This document shows, piece after piece, positions 35,805 through 48,300 of a stretch of 64,000 nucleotides of DNA. Origin of the DNA: Trochalopteron elliotii. Lineage: Eukaryota; Chordata; Aves; Passeriformes; Leiothrichidae. The stretch lies in NCBI GenBank assembly GCA_024734555.1, contig JANPWX010000463.1, positions 89,618 through 153,617 on the forward strand, written 5' to 3'. The position numbers and the translations under genes were made by a program. Numbering within the stretch: position 1 is the stretch's first letter; every line of letters begins with the position of its first letter. The notes beneath the pieces were generated by a model, which saw only the letters and a list, made by a program, of their open reading frames with translations, was not told where the DNA came from and ran no database searches.

Positions 35805-36092
35805 TCCTTACAAGGGCACGTAGTGGCAGGACACGGAGGAATGGCTTCAAAATGATAGAGGGCAGGTTTAGATTAGATAACAGGAAGAAACTCTTTATTG
35901 TGAGGATGGTGGGGCACTGGCAGAGATTGCCCAGAGGAATTGCGGATGCCCCATCCCTGGAAGTGCATAAGGCCAGGTCGGATGGAGCTTTGAGAAAAAA
36001 GTAGAAAGTGTCACCGCCCATGGCAGGGAGATTGAAGCAAAATTATTTTTAAGGTCCTCTCCTACTCAAAACATTTGATGAGTCTGTAATTC
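35805..36092 (+). mobile_element. CR1 LINE 3' end fragment
   Basis: 5'-truncated copy of the avian non-LTR retrotransposon. The 3' region shows CTTCAAAATGATAGAGGGCA, TAGATTAGATAACAGGAAGAAA, TTGCCCAGAGGAA, GATGCCCCATCCCTGGAAGT and CCCATGGCAGGGAGATTG, followed by TTTAAGGTCCTCTCCTAC. Its wording differs from the two other CR1 ends in this window, so it belongs to another and probably older subfamily. No coding capacity remains. Confidence 0.88.
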
Positions 36093-38478
36093 AATCAAAC
36101 CCTACGGTGCTCCGCATTTACTGTCCATCCTTCAGGTCAGACAATTGCCAAACTCTTCCAGGAGAATAATGAAGAGCTGTGCTTTGAATCAAGCAAAAAT
36201 GCTGTCAAACAATAAAAATCTTTACTGAATTAAGAATCTGTCAAGGACTTTGACTTCAGAAAACAGCAGCAGCTGGGGGCGAGAACAGTGGGGGAAAAAA
36301 CTGACTTATCCTGGTTTTTATTGTTAGGAAAAATATCTTGAGACCAGACACTACTAATGCCATCAAATTCTGGGGAGGTGGGAAAATCACATTTTAAATT
36401 CGATTCTGCTGTTTATTTGGTGTTGTCACCTGGTCACACCTGGAAATTAACTGGAAATTAACAGGTCAAAGCTTTCCTTCACTCATTCTCAGAAACACCC
36501 GTTTATTCTATGGCATTTATGAGGGTGAGTGATAAATACCCTCATGAGGTGTTTATGTGTTGTATTATTTAATAAATACCTCATGGGTATTCTGTGTGTT
36601 GCTGTTAAAATAATACTGCCAGCAGAAAACGTGTGGAAGAGCACGGGATGCCTGCACAGTCCTCTTCTTCGGCTGTGTGACAAAAACACCTCTTCACACC
36701 CCCAGAGGAGCACGGAGAGACAATGGCAGAAGGAGGGCCCCAGCTTAACCCTCTGCCCAACCTACTCCCCGGCCCCTCACAAGAGCCATTAGCACATCAA
36801 AGGTTCCGTTTTCATACACCCGGAGGAAAACAGGGACACAATGCCAGGTGACCACCCAGATTAAGGAGCCCCTGCCTGGGCCAGCAGCTCAGGAGAGCCA
36901 TCAGCCCATGTGTGAAATTCATCACAAAGCCAAAGCTGGAGCACCTTTCAAACTGTGAAAGAGGAGGTGCCACGGACACCTTACAGGATGCATGGGAAGA
37001 GCATTTTGGGATTGTACAAGAATTACTATGGGATGTTTAGGGGGGGAAACAAAGAGGGGAAAGGGAGAGATATGGGGGAAGAAGGGACAGTTGCATGAAA
37101 ATTCTTGGCTGACCAGCAAAAGTGTCCAGCCTTGTCCTGCACTGGGTTAGCACAGTTGGCCCTATCTCGTTATTAAATCCTATTTTTAGCTCTGAGGTGC
37201 TCTCTGTAGGGGTGAGTAGCACTGGTGTCTGCTTGTCTCTAAGGGTGAGGCTGGTTGGGTACCTCTAAGGGTAAGGTGCCAGGTTGGCTCCTGGGGGGAC
37301 CAGGAGTGTCCTGGCCATCCATGTACGCACCTCTGTGTGTGTACCAGCAAGAGGAGTGGGGCTGCAGCCTTGTGCCAGCATCAGAGACCGGTGTCTGTAT
37401 CAGACTGTCTGAGCCCAGCTCCTTGGAAGGATCCACCTTATCATATTTACAAGTATATTCCCCACTGCTGGAGCTCCATCCTGCTCCTCCTGTGAGGTCA
37501 CTGGTGCTGTTTGTGTAGCTGCACCGTGCGCCTGTGGAGCTCTGTGAGGCAGCCATGCATCCGTGTGCTTCTGCAGCGTTTATGTGTGGGTTCACTCATG
37601 TCAGCCTCACCTCTGTCCAGCCTAATTCCCTAACACTTTGTTTGAGTAGTTCTGGCTCGCATTTTTCTTCTTCCTAGCTTATTTTCCATTTGTTTGCAAG
37701 CATAGCAAGCTCCACGTTGAATCGGATCACTCAGCTGCCCCAGAATCTGGCACTAGCTCTGGAAATATTAATTTAGTTGTTAGTGTGAGAAGTTGCTGTA
37801 TTTTTGGAGGCTTTAAGCATATTCACATTTCAGAGACAATCTTTGGACTGCATTCTTCTGAAATGTCCTCATTTGTTGTTCATTCTTAACCTACGTAAGT
37901 CTGTTGCAAATGCTGAGCAATCCAAACTTCAAGATTAGATTAAAAACATACACAGCTACCAGTCCAATTTAGAAGCAATGAAAGTTTAGCTGAAAATTAA
38001 ATCTCTAACACATAATGCAGAACATCATGGGTAGCACGTCTTTATTTAACAAAGCTGGAGAAGTAAACAGTAATAAGGAAGACTTTTTTTCTCAAGCTCA
38101 AAATGCTTTACTGAAACCCCAATTTCCCTAAGGAATGTGCGGGGAAATACCCATTTCAGTGAGTTTTGCCCCTATGTGCTGATGCTCAAATATTTTGATT
38201 TGAAGTTTGCATCACAGCCTGTTCCTCCCGAACACCAGTTTTGTTTCTGTCCCAGGATACACACCTACCTCCCACATCGCGGCTAATTCTTCTGAAGGTC
38301 GGCAGTTGGGGGAAGTACCTTAACACCTCCTTAGCAGAGCTATCTGATACTGCACCAAAAGTATTCATCCAGTCTTTTTGTCAATATAACACTCGTATCT
38401 TCTGCAAAGTGCAGTAACTGTGCTAGGATGGAGGCCGTGGGCAGCCAGACCTGAGGCTGCTCGGGGAAGGGCCAGGCA
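36093..38478. other. intergenic region upstream of SLC2A3
   Basis: 2.4 kb without a recognisable gene. A strong 19-bp hairpin lies at 36536-36590. Otherwise no feature I can name. Confidence 0.55.
36536..36590. repeat. imperfect inverted repeat (hairpin), about 19-bp stem
   Basis: The left arm 36536-36556 (ATACCCTCATGAGG then TGTTTAT) and right arm 36572-36590 (ATAAATACCTCATGGGTAT) are reverse complements, except for a two-base bulge and one mismatch that would be a wobble pair in RNA. The loop is 15 nt and A/T-rich. Confidence 0.8.
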
Positions 38479-38556
38479 GAACCGGTCCCAGGTAGAGCTG
38501 GATGCCGGCTGCCCCACATTAAACACCGGTATCCTAACCACGGAGCTATGGGGATT
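38479..38556 (-). other. tRNA-like sequence, possibly a tRNA-derived SINE head or tRNA pseudogene
   Basis: On the minus strand, CCCCATAGCTCCGTGGTTAG resembles a tRNA 5' half with an A box (TAGCTCCGTGG). It is followed by CCGGTGTTTAATGTGGGG in the anticodon-arm position and a degenerate B-box region (GGCATCCAGCTC). It is closest in feel to tRNA-Thr or tRNA-Ile. The T arm does not pair properly, so a working tRNA is unlikely. Confidence 0.35.
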
Positions 38557-41500
38557 GGGAAAGGCTTGCCTTTTGCTTAACAAGCTTTTTCCTTTTTAGC
38601 TTTGAGAACTTGCATGTCTAAACTAGTGCATGCCAACCAGCATTTCACTTCCAGGGAGCTTACATTTTCTGAGAAAAGCTGGCTTAATCAGAGAACCCCT
38701 ATCTAACATTAAGCAAGAGCTCCAACAATGGGCAAGCCTGTTCTTATTTTAATTTATCTCAGGGACTGGAGCTGGCATGTGACCCCACAGAAGCACCTTG
38801 CTATGGATTTTTGAGGAGTGGAGGTCCAGCAGGTACAGTTCTCTGGCAAACACATTCCATATACACAAGGCCTTGGCTCAATGCACAAATGAGGAGGAGG
38901 TGCCAAAAATTAGGTGCTAAAAAATAAAAAAAACCCTATAATTTTTGGTTCTGTCCATGCTTCTACAACCTAATGGGAACACAGACTGATCAACAGGGAT
39001 TGATCAATCACAGGATCATCACACTGTCGTCCAAACTCCTGGCAAGCTATATTTCACCTACTTCATTGAATCTGCCCAAGCTGCAGTTCAGTGGTGCTGC
39101 CCCATATGATGACGCTTTTTCCAGTCTCTCTTTCGCGTCCAAATTTGGAGAATCCTATCTCGTGTTTCTTCTTATTTTGCCTGGAGAACAAATTCTTCAG
39201 AGATAAGAGGAGCGGGGACAAGGAGGATTATTATGCAGTGTTTGCCTTGAGAGCTGATTTTGTGCTTTTCTGTTTGTTGTGTTTATAACAAAAGAGCATT
39301 CAGAACAAAGGAGAGAGGATGAGAGCCAGCGTGGGCCAGATGCTTCCCCCTCAAGCCATGAGTAACTTTTATTGTTGAGAGGAGGTTAGGAGGAGGGGGA
39401 GAAGAAAAGGAGGAAAGATAAAAGAGAGAAACAAGATGATGGGTGGGATATAGGTTGGCCTGTAAACAACAGGAGGTTAAGCGAGTGAGAAAAGAACCAA
39501 TGAAGAGACAGAAGGCAAAAACAAAAGGACATAATGAGATGAAGAAAGAAAATACTAAAGCAGATTAGAAGGGCAAGGCAGAGGAATAGAAGAGAAAAGG
39601 AAGGAAAAGGCTGCAGCAAAATATCAGAGAAAAAAGGATAACTTGTGAATAGTCAGAAAAGATGAACAGACAGAGAGGTAGAGGAGGAAGCTGCAAAATT
39701 ACCCAACTGAAAAAGCATAGACATTGCACTGGAGAGATCACGGCAGTAAACCAAAGCCACCTTTAAATTCTGCCCTCGGCCACGGTGCAGTGTAGGCTGA
39801 AGCTGCTCTCTGAAAACTTTGGTCATTAAGCTGGCTGGTTAATCTCAAGTAAACTGAAGTTAAAAGTTTTAATACCTTCACTGTTGCTTTCAAAAGGGGA
39901 GGTATCCGTAGTAAAAAAAAAAAAAAAAATCAGCGGAAATCAATATTTAATGCTTAAACAATGATTCACAAAGAGGAACTAATGTTATTAAAAGAATGAA
40001 TAGTTCTGTAGAAACCCACATGCCGAAGAGGAAACCGGCATCCCCTTGATAATTCTATCCTGGTGCTATGTGAAATACGTGACAACCCCCTGAAAGTCCT
40101 CTAAGGTTTCCTAGTCCCATTTCCTATAACGCTGCAGGCCTTGTCCTCTTCTTTTGTTCTGACTAGAACAAGACTCCTGGCCAGCATCTAGGCCACAAGC
40201 CTGTTTTTTTCCCTAATTGATGTTGCCTTGTGAAACGAGGCTTTCTAGCAAAGAGAGGGGCTATATACCTGTACATTTGCCTTTTCCTGAGCTATTTATT
40301 TATCTGCTGTTATTCTAACACTGGTTCGTATCTCAGAACAGCAATGATTAAGTATGTGCATGTGACTCACAGAGGATGTTATAAATATAGTTTACTTTTT
40401 CTTTCTCCCTTTTTTTTTTTTGTTTGTTTTTTTTTGTTTTTTGGTTTTTGTACCACAGGCAGCTACCTTTCTTATGATCTCTCTCCATTTTTGCCTTCTT
40501 TCCTCTGGAATGTACAGGTGAACTACAACTGAAACTGATCCCATGCCCCAGTCATGAACTGGGATGCTGCAGCATGTGGGATAGTGGAGACAGCAGCTGA
40601 GCTGTGATGGGAGCTCAGGGGTGAACTAGCAGGAGGCTGCAGGAGTGAGAGGGTTTGGCCAAAACATATGTGGTGTGGGTTTTTTCTACATCAGTCACTC
40701 CATCTCACTGTGGCTTTCTCCACCCTGAATAAGAAACTAAATTTGAAGGGCAATGTAAGAAACCAACCTGGCTAATGAAGTTCAGTTAAAGCCCACCAGC
40801 ATAAGCAGAGGAAAAAAAAATTGTACCAAGATGTGAAATTACAAAGGGAATTTCCTAGCAAAGTACTACAGGAAGATGCACCCAGTTCAGGAGAATGGTT
40901 GGAGTAGGGGTCGGTTCATGAGGAGTTCTGGAGAGGAACAGAAGTTATGGGATAGAAGGAATTATGGTTGTCAGTTATCTGAGCTCCCCTTCCTTCCTTT
41001 TCCCAAAGGCTGAGGAGTACCTGCATAAGGAGTGGGTTGTTTCTGCTAAGTCTTCATAAAATTAATCTTTACTTCATATTGGTCAAGAAATTACTGTATT
41101 CAGGTGGAAAAATGTTATTTCTTAAGAAGGGTGGGACACACCTTTTCTCTGGAAGACCTAAGACGAATCTCTCTTCGGTACGTGCGGGGCACCATGCCAG
41201 CCTGAGGGAAGGATGATGGGAAGTTTGACGAATGCAGCTCGACAATGTGCTCTAGCTGCTTAACCAGCTGCAGTGTTTCAGTCACACAGATACCGATCAG
41301 AAAGCAAAGGCTTCCTCACATTTTATGCCCAGCCTGGTCAATCCAGCACGGGTGGAATGGGTGCTGGGGAATGCTGCCTGCTGGCACGCAGAGCCAGTCC
41401 GGGCCTGCACCCATGGCACGGAGTGGAGGTGTTTCATCAGTGTGAGCTGCCTTATCTCACATTATCCCCATTTAGGCATATTTCTCACACCCCATTAGTA

Positions 41501-42330
41501 AGAGAGAACTACACGCAGGGCCAGCACATACACACGGAGTGTGCACAGCTGAACCCGCCCACTAGACCCACACACGCCCCAGCAAACACACACATTAACT
41601 AACACACGTATCTTGACACAGCAGCTCAGACATAAAAACACAGACAGACTGGGCACCAGCAGAGCTGCGGATTCACAAACCACTTCTGGAGGCATTTCTC
41701 ACCAAGCCATGTTCTGCTCCCAGGTACCTGACCCGAATCACACTACATTTTCCAGCAACAGAGCGAAGGGTTGTAGCCTGGGGCAGAGGGGAACAGAGAC
41801 TGTGAAAATGGCTGAGATCACAAGTAATTACAGCATCAGGATTCCTAGGAAAAGAACAAAACCCCTGGCTAACCCTTCTCTACTCCCCTCACTATTGTAA
41901 TCTAGAGTTAGCTGTAAACACCCAGCGGGACCTGATCCTCCCCCTATCCCTATGAGGGCTAACAATGGCTAAGGCAGACTGGCTCACCGGGGTTTATCAT
42001 TCCTCTCCCAGCAGGAGATGCTCTGAGCTGCCCCGGGGCAGTGCTCTCCTCTTCCCCACAAGCACAGCATCCCGTGCTTGCTGCTCAGTCACCAGGAGCA
42101 CAAGGAGCAGTCCGTGCAGGTCAAAAAAGGGGGCGACGGGAAGAGTGCTCCAAAGCCCCGCACACCACTCCTGTGCTGAGAACCAGGCAGAGCAGATGAG
42201 GAAAGACAAGAGAGATTAAACCGGTCCTCAGGAAGAGTTGCCTTGTGCAGCCAGTCCTGCTCTCTTTTGCCATCAGTGTAAACCACCAGAAAGGGGGCAG
42301 AAGGGATTCCAGCATGCCGCCTCATAATCC
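38557..42330. other. intergenic region, with a purine-rich strand at 39375-39700
   Basis: No gene was recognised. It holds an A17 run at 39913-39929, a T/G-rich tract at about 40404-40445, and about 320 bp whose plus strand is strongly purine-biased (39375-39700). Confidence 0.55.
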
Positions 42331-42396
42331 CATCCCATCCCATCCCATCCCATCCCATCCCATCCCATCCCATCCCATCCCATCCCATCCCATCCC
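42331..42396. repeat. (CATCC)13 pentanucleotide microsatellite
   Basis: Thirteen uninterrupted CATCC units plus one C. The minus strand is GGGAT repeated, with many closely spaced GGG runs. The perfect array suggests recent expansion and length polymorphism. Confidence 0.97.
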
Positions 42397-45300
42397 AGCA
42401 GTTCTGCCCCACTACCCCTCAGAAACAGGTGCCAGCAAACCAGGATGGGTATCTCCTCTAAACTGTCCCCTCACACTTCTTCCTTTTCAGGGGAATACCC
42501 CGTTTCCTGGTTCATGCTCTCTTGCCTCTTCCCTAGCCTCCTTTCTCACCCTCCAGTGATGCTGCCCTGCTCCTGTAAACCCATCTGGCCCTTGTATTGC
42601 TCCCTCTGTGTGCTCCACACGCCCTTTTGTCCTCCCCCAGGATCATTCCTTCACCCTTTCATGGCTCACTTGCACTCCTACACACTCGTGTACCTGCTTG
42701 CCTGTGGCCCTCCTCACCCCTTTGAAAACCAGAGTGGTTGCATTCAGCCAGCCCAGCTGTGCAAGGATGCTGTGCACAGCTGCCCAGGTGTGTTTTGGTG
42801 GGCAGGTGGAGGATTCTCTGGGGCCTGTTGCATAACAGTTGCATTTATATAGAAAGTGTTCATATCTGAGCAACTTTATGTTCTAATACATAAACAGACA
42901 TATAATGTGTGGTGCTGCATATGTGTACAAACATTAGCATGCCTGAGATTACCAGTGCATGAATTCATAATATTAATAATAACACCATATCAAAATATGC
43001 ACATACTACTTTATGTCCATATATATTTATGCACGTGCATTTATTTCAGAGCTTACATTTAAATACCTGAAGATATTTGCATACATGCAACTTTGTACAT
43101 ACAAAGGTATATAGATCCACATATCACGAGTGTATACATAATATATAGCTGTATTTTTGTTTCTGCTTCCATATCTCTGTTTGCTTGCATTCATATATAT
43201 ATATATGTATGTTTGTTTGTTTGTTTTTTATATATGCATCTCTGTGTACTGGTAGTCACCTGTTCCCTCTTTGAAAGCCTGTATTTTATTTGTTTATTTC
43301 CACTGGGTAAAGTTTACCCAAACTCCAGCTTTCACATTCATAAAAATAAAAGCAAAATCCTAGAGAGGAACTTCTGTAGGTAATGAAGAAGGGTTTTTTT
43401 TTCCCTTCATATTTTGTTTCGCAAAAAATATCACTCCTTAGAGTGATAAGGTCCTGAACCCGGAAAAAGGGAGAGCTTGAACATTAAAGATAAGATTTTG
43501 CTGAAACCATTAAGGAAGTTAATGCTATTGACCAAATCATCAAAAAGATATCTGTACCTTTCCAACCAGATGTGAAGGGCAATACTTTTAATATTTTACA
43601 TAAGCATTTGCAAAAGGGTAGGTCACAAGTGCTGTTCTGCACAGCTTTACAGTGAAGTGTAAGGAGAGCTCCTTTGTACTCTCCAGTGGCAACTCCCTGC
43701 AGAAGTTCCTGGGGAACTCACACAGAAGCTGTGGCTGCTCTGGCCCAGGCCTCTCCAGAGAAAGCTCTGGAAACTGGAGAGGTCACAGACCTGGCTGCAT
43801 GGCCTCCTCCTTCCACTCCATGTAACTGCAGCAAGTCCTCTTCCCATAATACTTTTGTTTGCTCTGAAACAGCTCTTGCTGTGGCCCTGTTTCTCAGCAA
43901 GGTACACGCCACCTGCTCAGAGGTCAGGGACCAAGATTAAGCTTTGACAAACATCTCCAGTACTGAGAAGCTTTGGATTCAAGTTCCCCAGAGACAAGAC
44001 AGCTTGTAGAAATAGTCTCAGCACCATTCCATGGCTTTTGCTCTGTGAGAGCAACAGCATCCAGGAGAAAGCATCAATACCACTTGTTCCAGTAGGGACT
44101 TCCTTCAGGCAGGCTGTACAGGTATGTACTGCATGGAAAACACCATCACAGTTGGTTCTGATCCTACTGCAATCTGCCTGAGCAGACTGGCACTGGCCAG
44201 GACAGCAGGGATGAGCTGCCCATCCCACAGCTCCCAGCAGGGCTGAGGTGGTGTTCACAAGGGAAGCCACCACACATCTTTCCAGGAGGCAAAGTGCTTG
44301 GCCTCAGGTCAGTGCTTCTGCACAGATTTGTTCCAGTTTAATTGTCCAGGTGGGAACAGGGTGCACTTTGTTTGAAAGACATTATACTGCTGAATTAGCT
44401 CTCCTGCCAAGTGCATTATCGCTCTACAAACAATGTGAGTATGGGGAAATGCACCTGGGAAAGCAGAGACTAGATGCATGAGGAAGAGTGTAGATTCCTC
44501 TGTTGATGACACAGATAAGTAGAACTGGCCATTCCCCACCTCAGCAATTGAACTACAGAAATGAGATGGCAGGTCTAGGACAGCAAAGAGCCACGAGACT
44601 GCACATTGGCCAGTCCAACATCCCTGGTTACTGACAGAGCTACAGGAATGGGAATCAGGGAACATATGGGGGAAACCACCCACATGGAAAGACTGAGGAA
44701 GCCACCCAGCTTTTGAACTGTATCTTCTGCCAGTGGTCTTCTCCCCACTAAGCACCAATTTTAAACATCAGTAGTTCCCCTTCTACAAAACTCTCCCCCA
44801 GGCAGGCCCAGATGTCACATTTTACCACTGGCCAAGTGCCTTGGTTTCAGTATGTCACACAACCCTCCTTTAGTCAGCTCTTGGCACCTCTTGCATTAGT
44901 GCCTTCATCCTCTCAGGCTGATTGTATTTTTCCCCCCTTCTTTCTCTTTCTTCAAGTCTGCTTCCATCTCTTTGTGGCTTCTCCATCTGTCCTATCTGTC
45001 CTTTTCCCTTTTCTGTTTCCAAGCAGTGTATATCTTTCTATATGCTCCCCTCTCAACATGTATTTCCTCTTTGCTCTTCACATCAGTGGCTCCTCCTTCC
45101 GCCGGCCACACTCCCTCTCATCATTGCCCCCCTCATTTTTCACTGCATGTGCATCCCTATTCCTCCTCCAGCCTCTGCTGCTGTGATCCCTCACTTGCAT
45201 CCCAAGGTGAAAAGACGTCATGGTCCCCACAGGGTTAAAAAAAGCACAAGTGGGGGTGGGGAGCTGCCCTTCTCTGTCCTTGATTAGTGCCATCAGCCTT

Positions 45301-48300
45301 TTGGGAGGCAGCAGGTGGCCCGAGGGAGCTGGGCTGCATCCTCATGCAGTCTCTCACGTCCTCAGCACTTAGGGGAGTGCAGCAGCCCTGCTATCAGCCG
45401 CGCCAGTGCCAGGCTGGAGGGAAGGAGGGAGACCGTGTAAAGCAGACTTTTTGGCAGACACAGCCAGTACCACACGTGGAAACCTCAAACACACGAGGAT
45501 TGAAGAGGATTAATATGGTGAGTGACTGTTCTTTATGCAGCTAGAGGATATTAAGTGTCATTTTCCTGGTACTCAGCTGCTCTGCAGAGGCCCCTTGGTG
45601 CCCCATGCTGCTCCTGTGTTCCTCTGGGGTGCAGGGAGGCTCCTCGAGGCCTTCCCACATTATACCACAGAGTCCCTCCTAGTAATCATCATTCTGGCCC
45701 ACCTAGTCACACATTCATATGTGCATATCTCAGATCTCCAAGCAGCTGAATTTCTAAAGAAGGGAACACCTCACAGCAGTCAGTCTGACAGACATCCGCC
45801 ATGGAAAACCCAGCCTATCTGGCAATGGGAGTGTGAAGAGACAAACAAAACAGAATTCGATTTTTCAGAAGTAAGAGCAGGGAGCAGGCATCTCCTGTGG
45901 AGACATCCACATACCTTCCAGTCAGAAACACAGTAGGAGAATTTAGGGGGTAGAGATAAAACATGCCAAAAACAAAGAGGACCTGGCTGAGTGAGACTAA
46001 GTGTTGATATTTAGGTGTGATACCAGAGACTATGCCTTTGAGCTAAAGTCCCCCAACTGCAGGACTGCTGTGTTACTTTTACTTCTGGTACAGCCATTTG
46101 GAACCTGATATGAGATAGGGCAGCACCATGCCAGATTCTCAGTCTTCAGGGGATCAGAGAACAATATGTCAAGTGCTTCAAAATATGTCACTAATTGTAT
46201 GTCCTCTCCCATCCACAATGCATATACACATTACACCACTCCTGGAGCACCGTACGATCTGGGCATCTGACAGTCTTGATTTTTCATGACACCCCACTGA
46301 AAGGAGGAAAGAGCCTTTATCAGATGTAGAACTGAGACAAAGAGAAATAAAAAGCAGATCCCAGTCTAAGATGCCACAATGCTGAGCACTGCAGCATTGG
46401 GACTTTCTCAGTGTCTTAAACGGAAACCAAGAGCCCAGAAGGAGAAAAAAAAAATACCCTGTGGAGCCATAATACAAAATGACACAGAAGAAAACAGTAA
46501 ATCCCAGCACTCTCCAGGTTACACTGCAGTAGTCAGAACTGTTGAGAAGTGCCTTCCTTCAGAGGGGCAGCCTGCAGCCTCTGCTTTCCTGAACCTGCAC
46601 TCACCCCTCTCTTTACTTCTACAAAAAGAGCAGACACCTTAGTAGTTGCTTTTTCTCTATTGACAGGGTAGCTCTATGGTTAGTGCAACACCCCAGAACA
46701 AGAGACCAGTGTTCAGCTTCTCCATTAAGGGACCCATTTTCTACATTCCTAGACACCGTGTTCATGGATCCACAAGTTGCTAGAGAAGGACAAACCCACT
46801 CACCACACTGCTCTGAATGCCTGATTAAGTCTCAAAACCACCTGTTGAAGTCCTTAGAAAATACATCTGCTCTGCCAAATAATTTTGAACATGCTCATGG
46901 TGAAAAAAGACTAGGAGCCAAGATCACGTGCTTTCTGTACCTATGCCAGGTAAGGCAGCAGTCAGGCTGCCTCATACCCAATGCATCCTGAATTATCCTT
47001 TGTATGGGGATGTGTCCCACTGCCTGATCCAGAATTTGCAATCACTAACTTCTTAGGGTCTCCACCATTCAGCTGCCTCCAGTGGTGAGACAGGCTTCCT
47101 ATGGAGGCTTTTTAAAATGAAAACACACTAATCACCACTGCATTTCATGTCATGTCTGAGCTCTAGCAGGGATGCGAACAGTATTTTCAGAAAGAAAGCA
47201 ATGACAAAAATTTGCCTCCGGCACATGATAGTCACTGAATGAATGCAGGTTTTTTTGGAACATGCTGTTTTAGGTGTAGTTGCCTAAATACTGTCACTAC
47301 ACCCCTTCAGATCCATAAGCCACTACATTGAAGTCTGCCTCAACTAACAAGAACTGCAGTACCTGTCCAAAGAACAAGCAGTGGTGGAGTGCAGCCTGTT
47401 TACACTGAATTCTTAGCTCCAGCCAGTGTCCTGGCAGTTCAGCCACTGTTACACTTCTTTTCTGCAACTTATCTGTTTTTCTAGACCTTGTGGCAGCACA
47501 GTGACTGAGAAAATAAAACAGAAAAAGAGATTAGGAAGAATTGAAGCAAAAAAAGGGGAAGGAAATGTCTGTCTTACAGAAAATGGACAGAAAGAGAAAA
47601 CCAAGGTGCAGGTTAAGACAAAGTAAGAAATAAATAGTTAGGCAAAATAAATATATGTATGAAAGAAAGTACAAGGATGTAATAAAAATTTAAAAAAGGA
47701 GAAATAGAAAAAAATTACTAATATAGAAACACATCTTTTTCTAGTAGGTGATAGATATTCTAATTCTCAGAAAGTTGCATGACAGTGTAAGGGAAGTATG
47801 TTCTTGCAGCATTTTTGTGTCCAGTGAAGCAATTAGTGCAGCACTGGGTGCCAGGGACAGAATGTGTGCAGGATTCCTCCACTGCCCACAGAAGGATTTT
47901 CTTGTTGAGTGAAAACCACTACTTCAGCAAGTCGGTAGTTTTAAGGTCTTCAAAGAGTCTCTTGGTTAAGAAGTATCTCCTGCATCATCCCTGATGTTAA
48001 GGGCAGAATGTGCAGCTCTTCACGTCACAAAGGAACAGGGAGGGCATCACAGCCATTCAGCTAACCTATGCCAAGGGTTCAGGTTTCCCTGGGAATTTGG
48101 GACCCTGAGCCAAACCACCTTTAACAGGTCCAAAGACTTATCAGATAACACATTCTTTAGCCTTTCAGAAGAATCACTGGATCAGACAGAGAAGACAATG
48201 TGCTAGTCACATGAGAATCCTGAACTGACCTAAAAATGCAGTGAAGCTCAAAACTCTCTGAATAACATATTTATCTGCAACTGATTCCTGATCAAGCACT

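Noticed and set aside
42331..42396. Possible CRISPR-like array
   Set aside because: It is a perfect pentanucleotide microsatellite with no spacers, in a vertebrate genome.
44309..45287. Several 120-150 codon frames on both strands
   Set aside because: Overlapping frames on both strands, Ser/Phe/Pro-rich low complexity, and no domain or conserved splice pattern.
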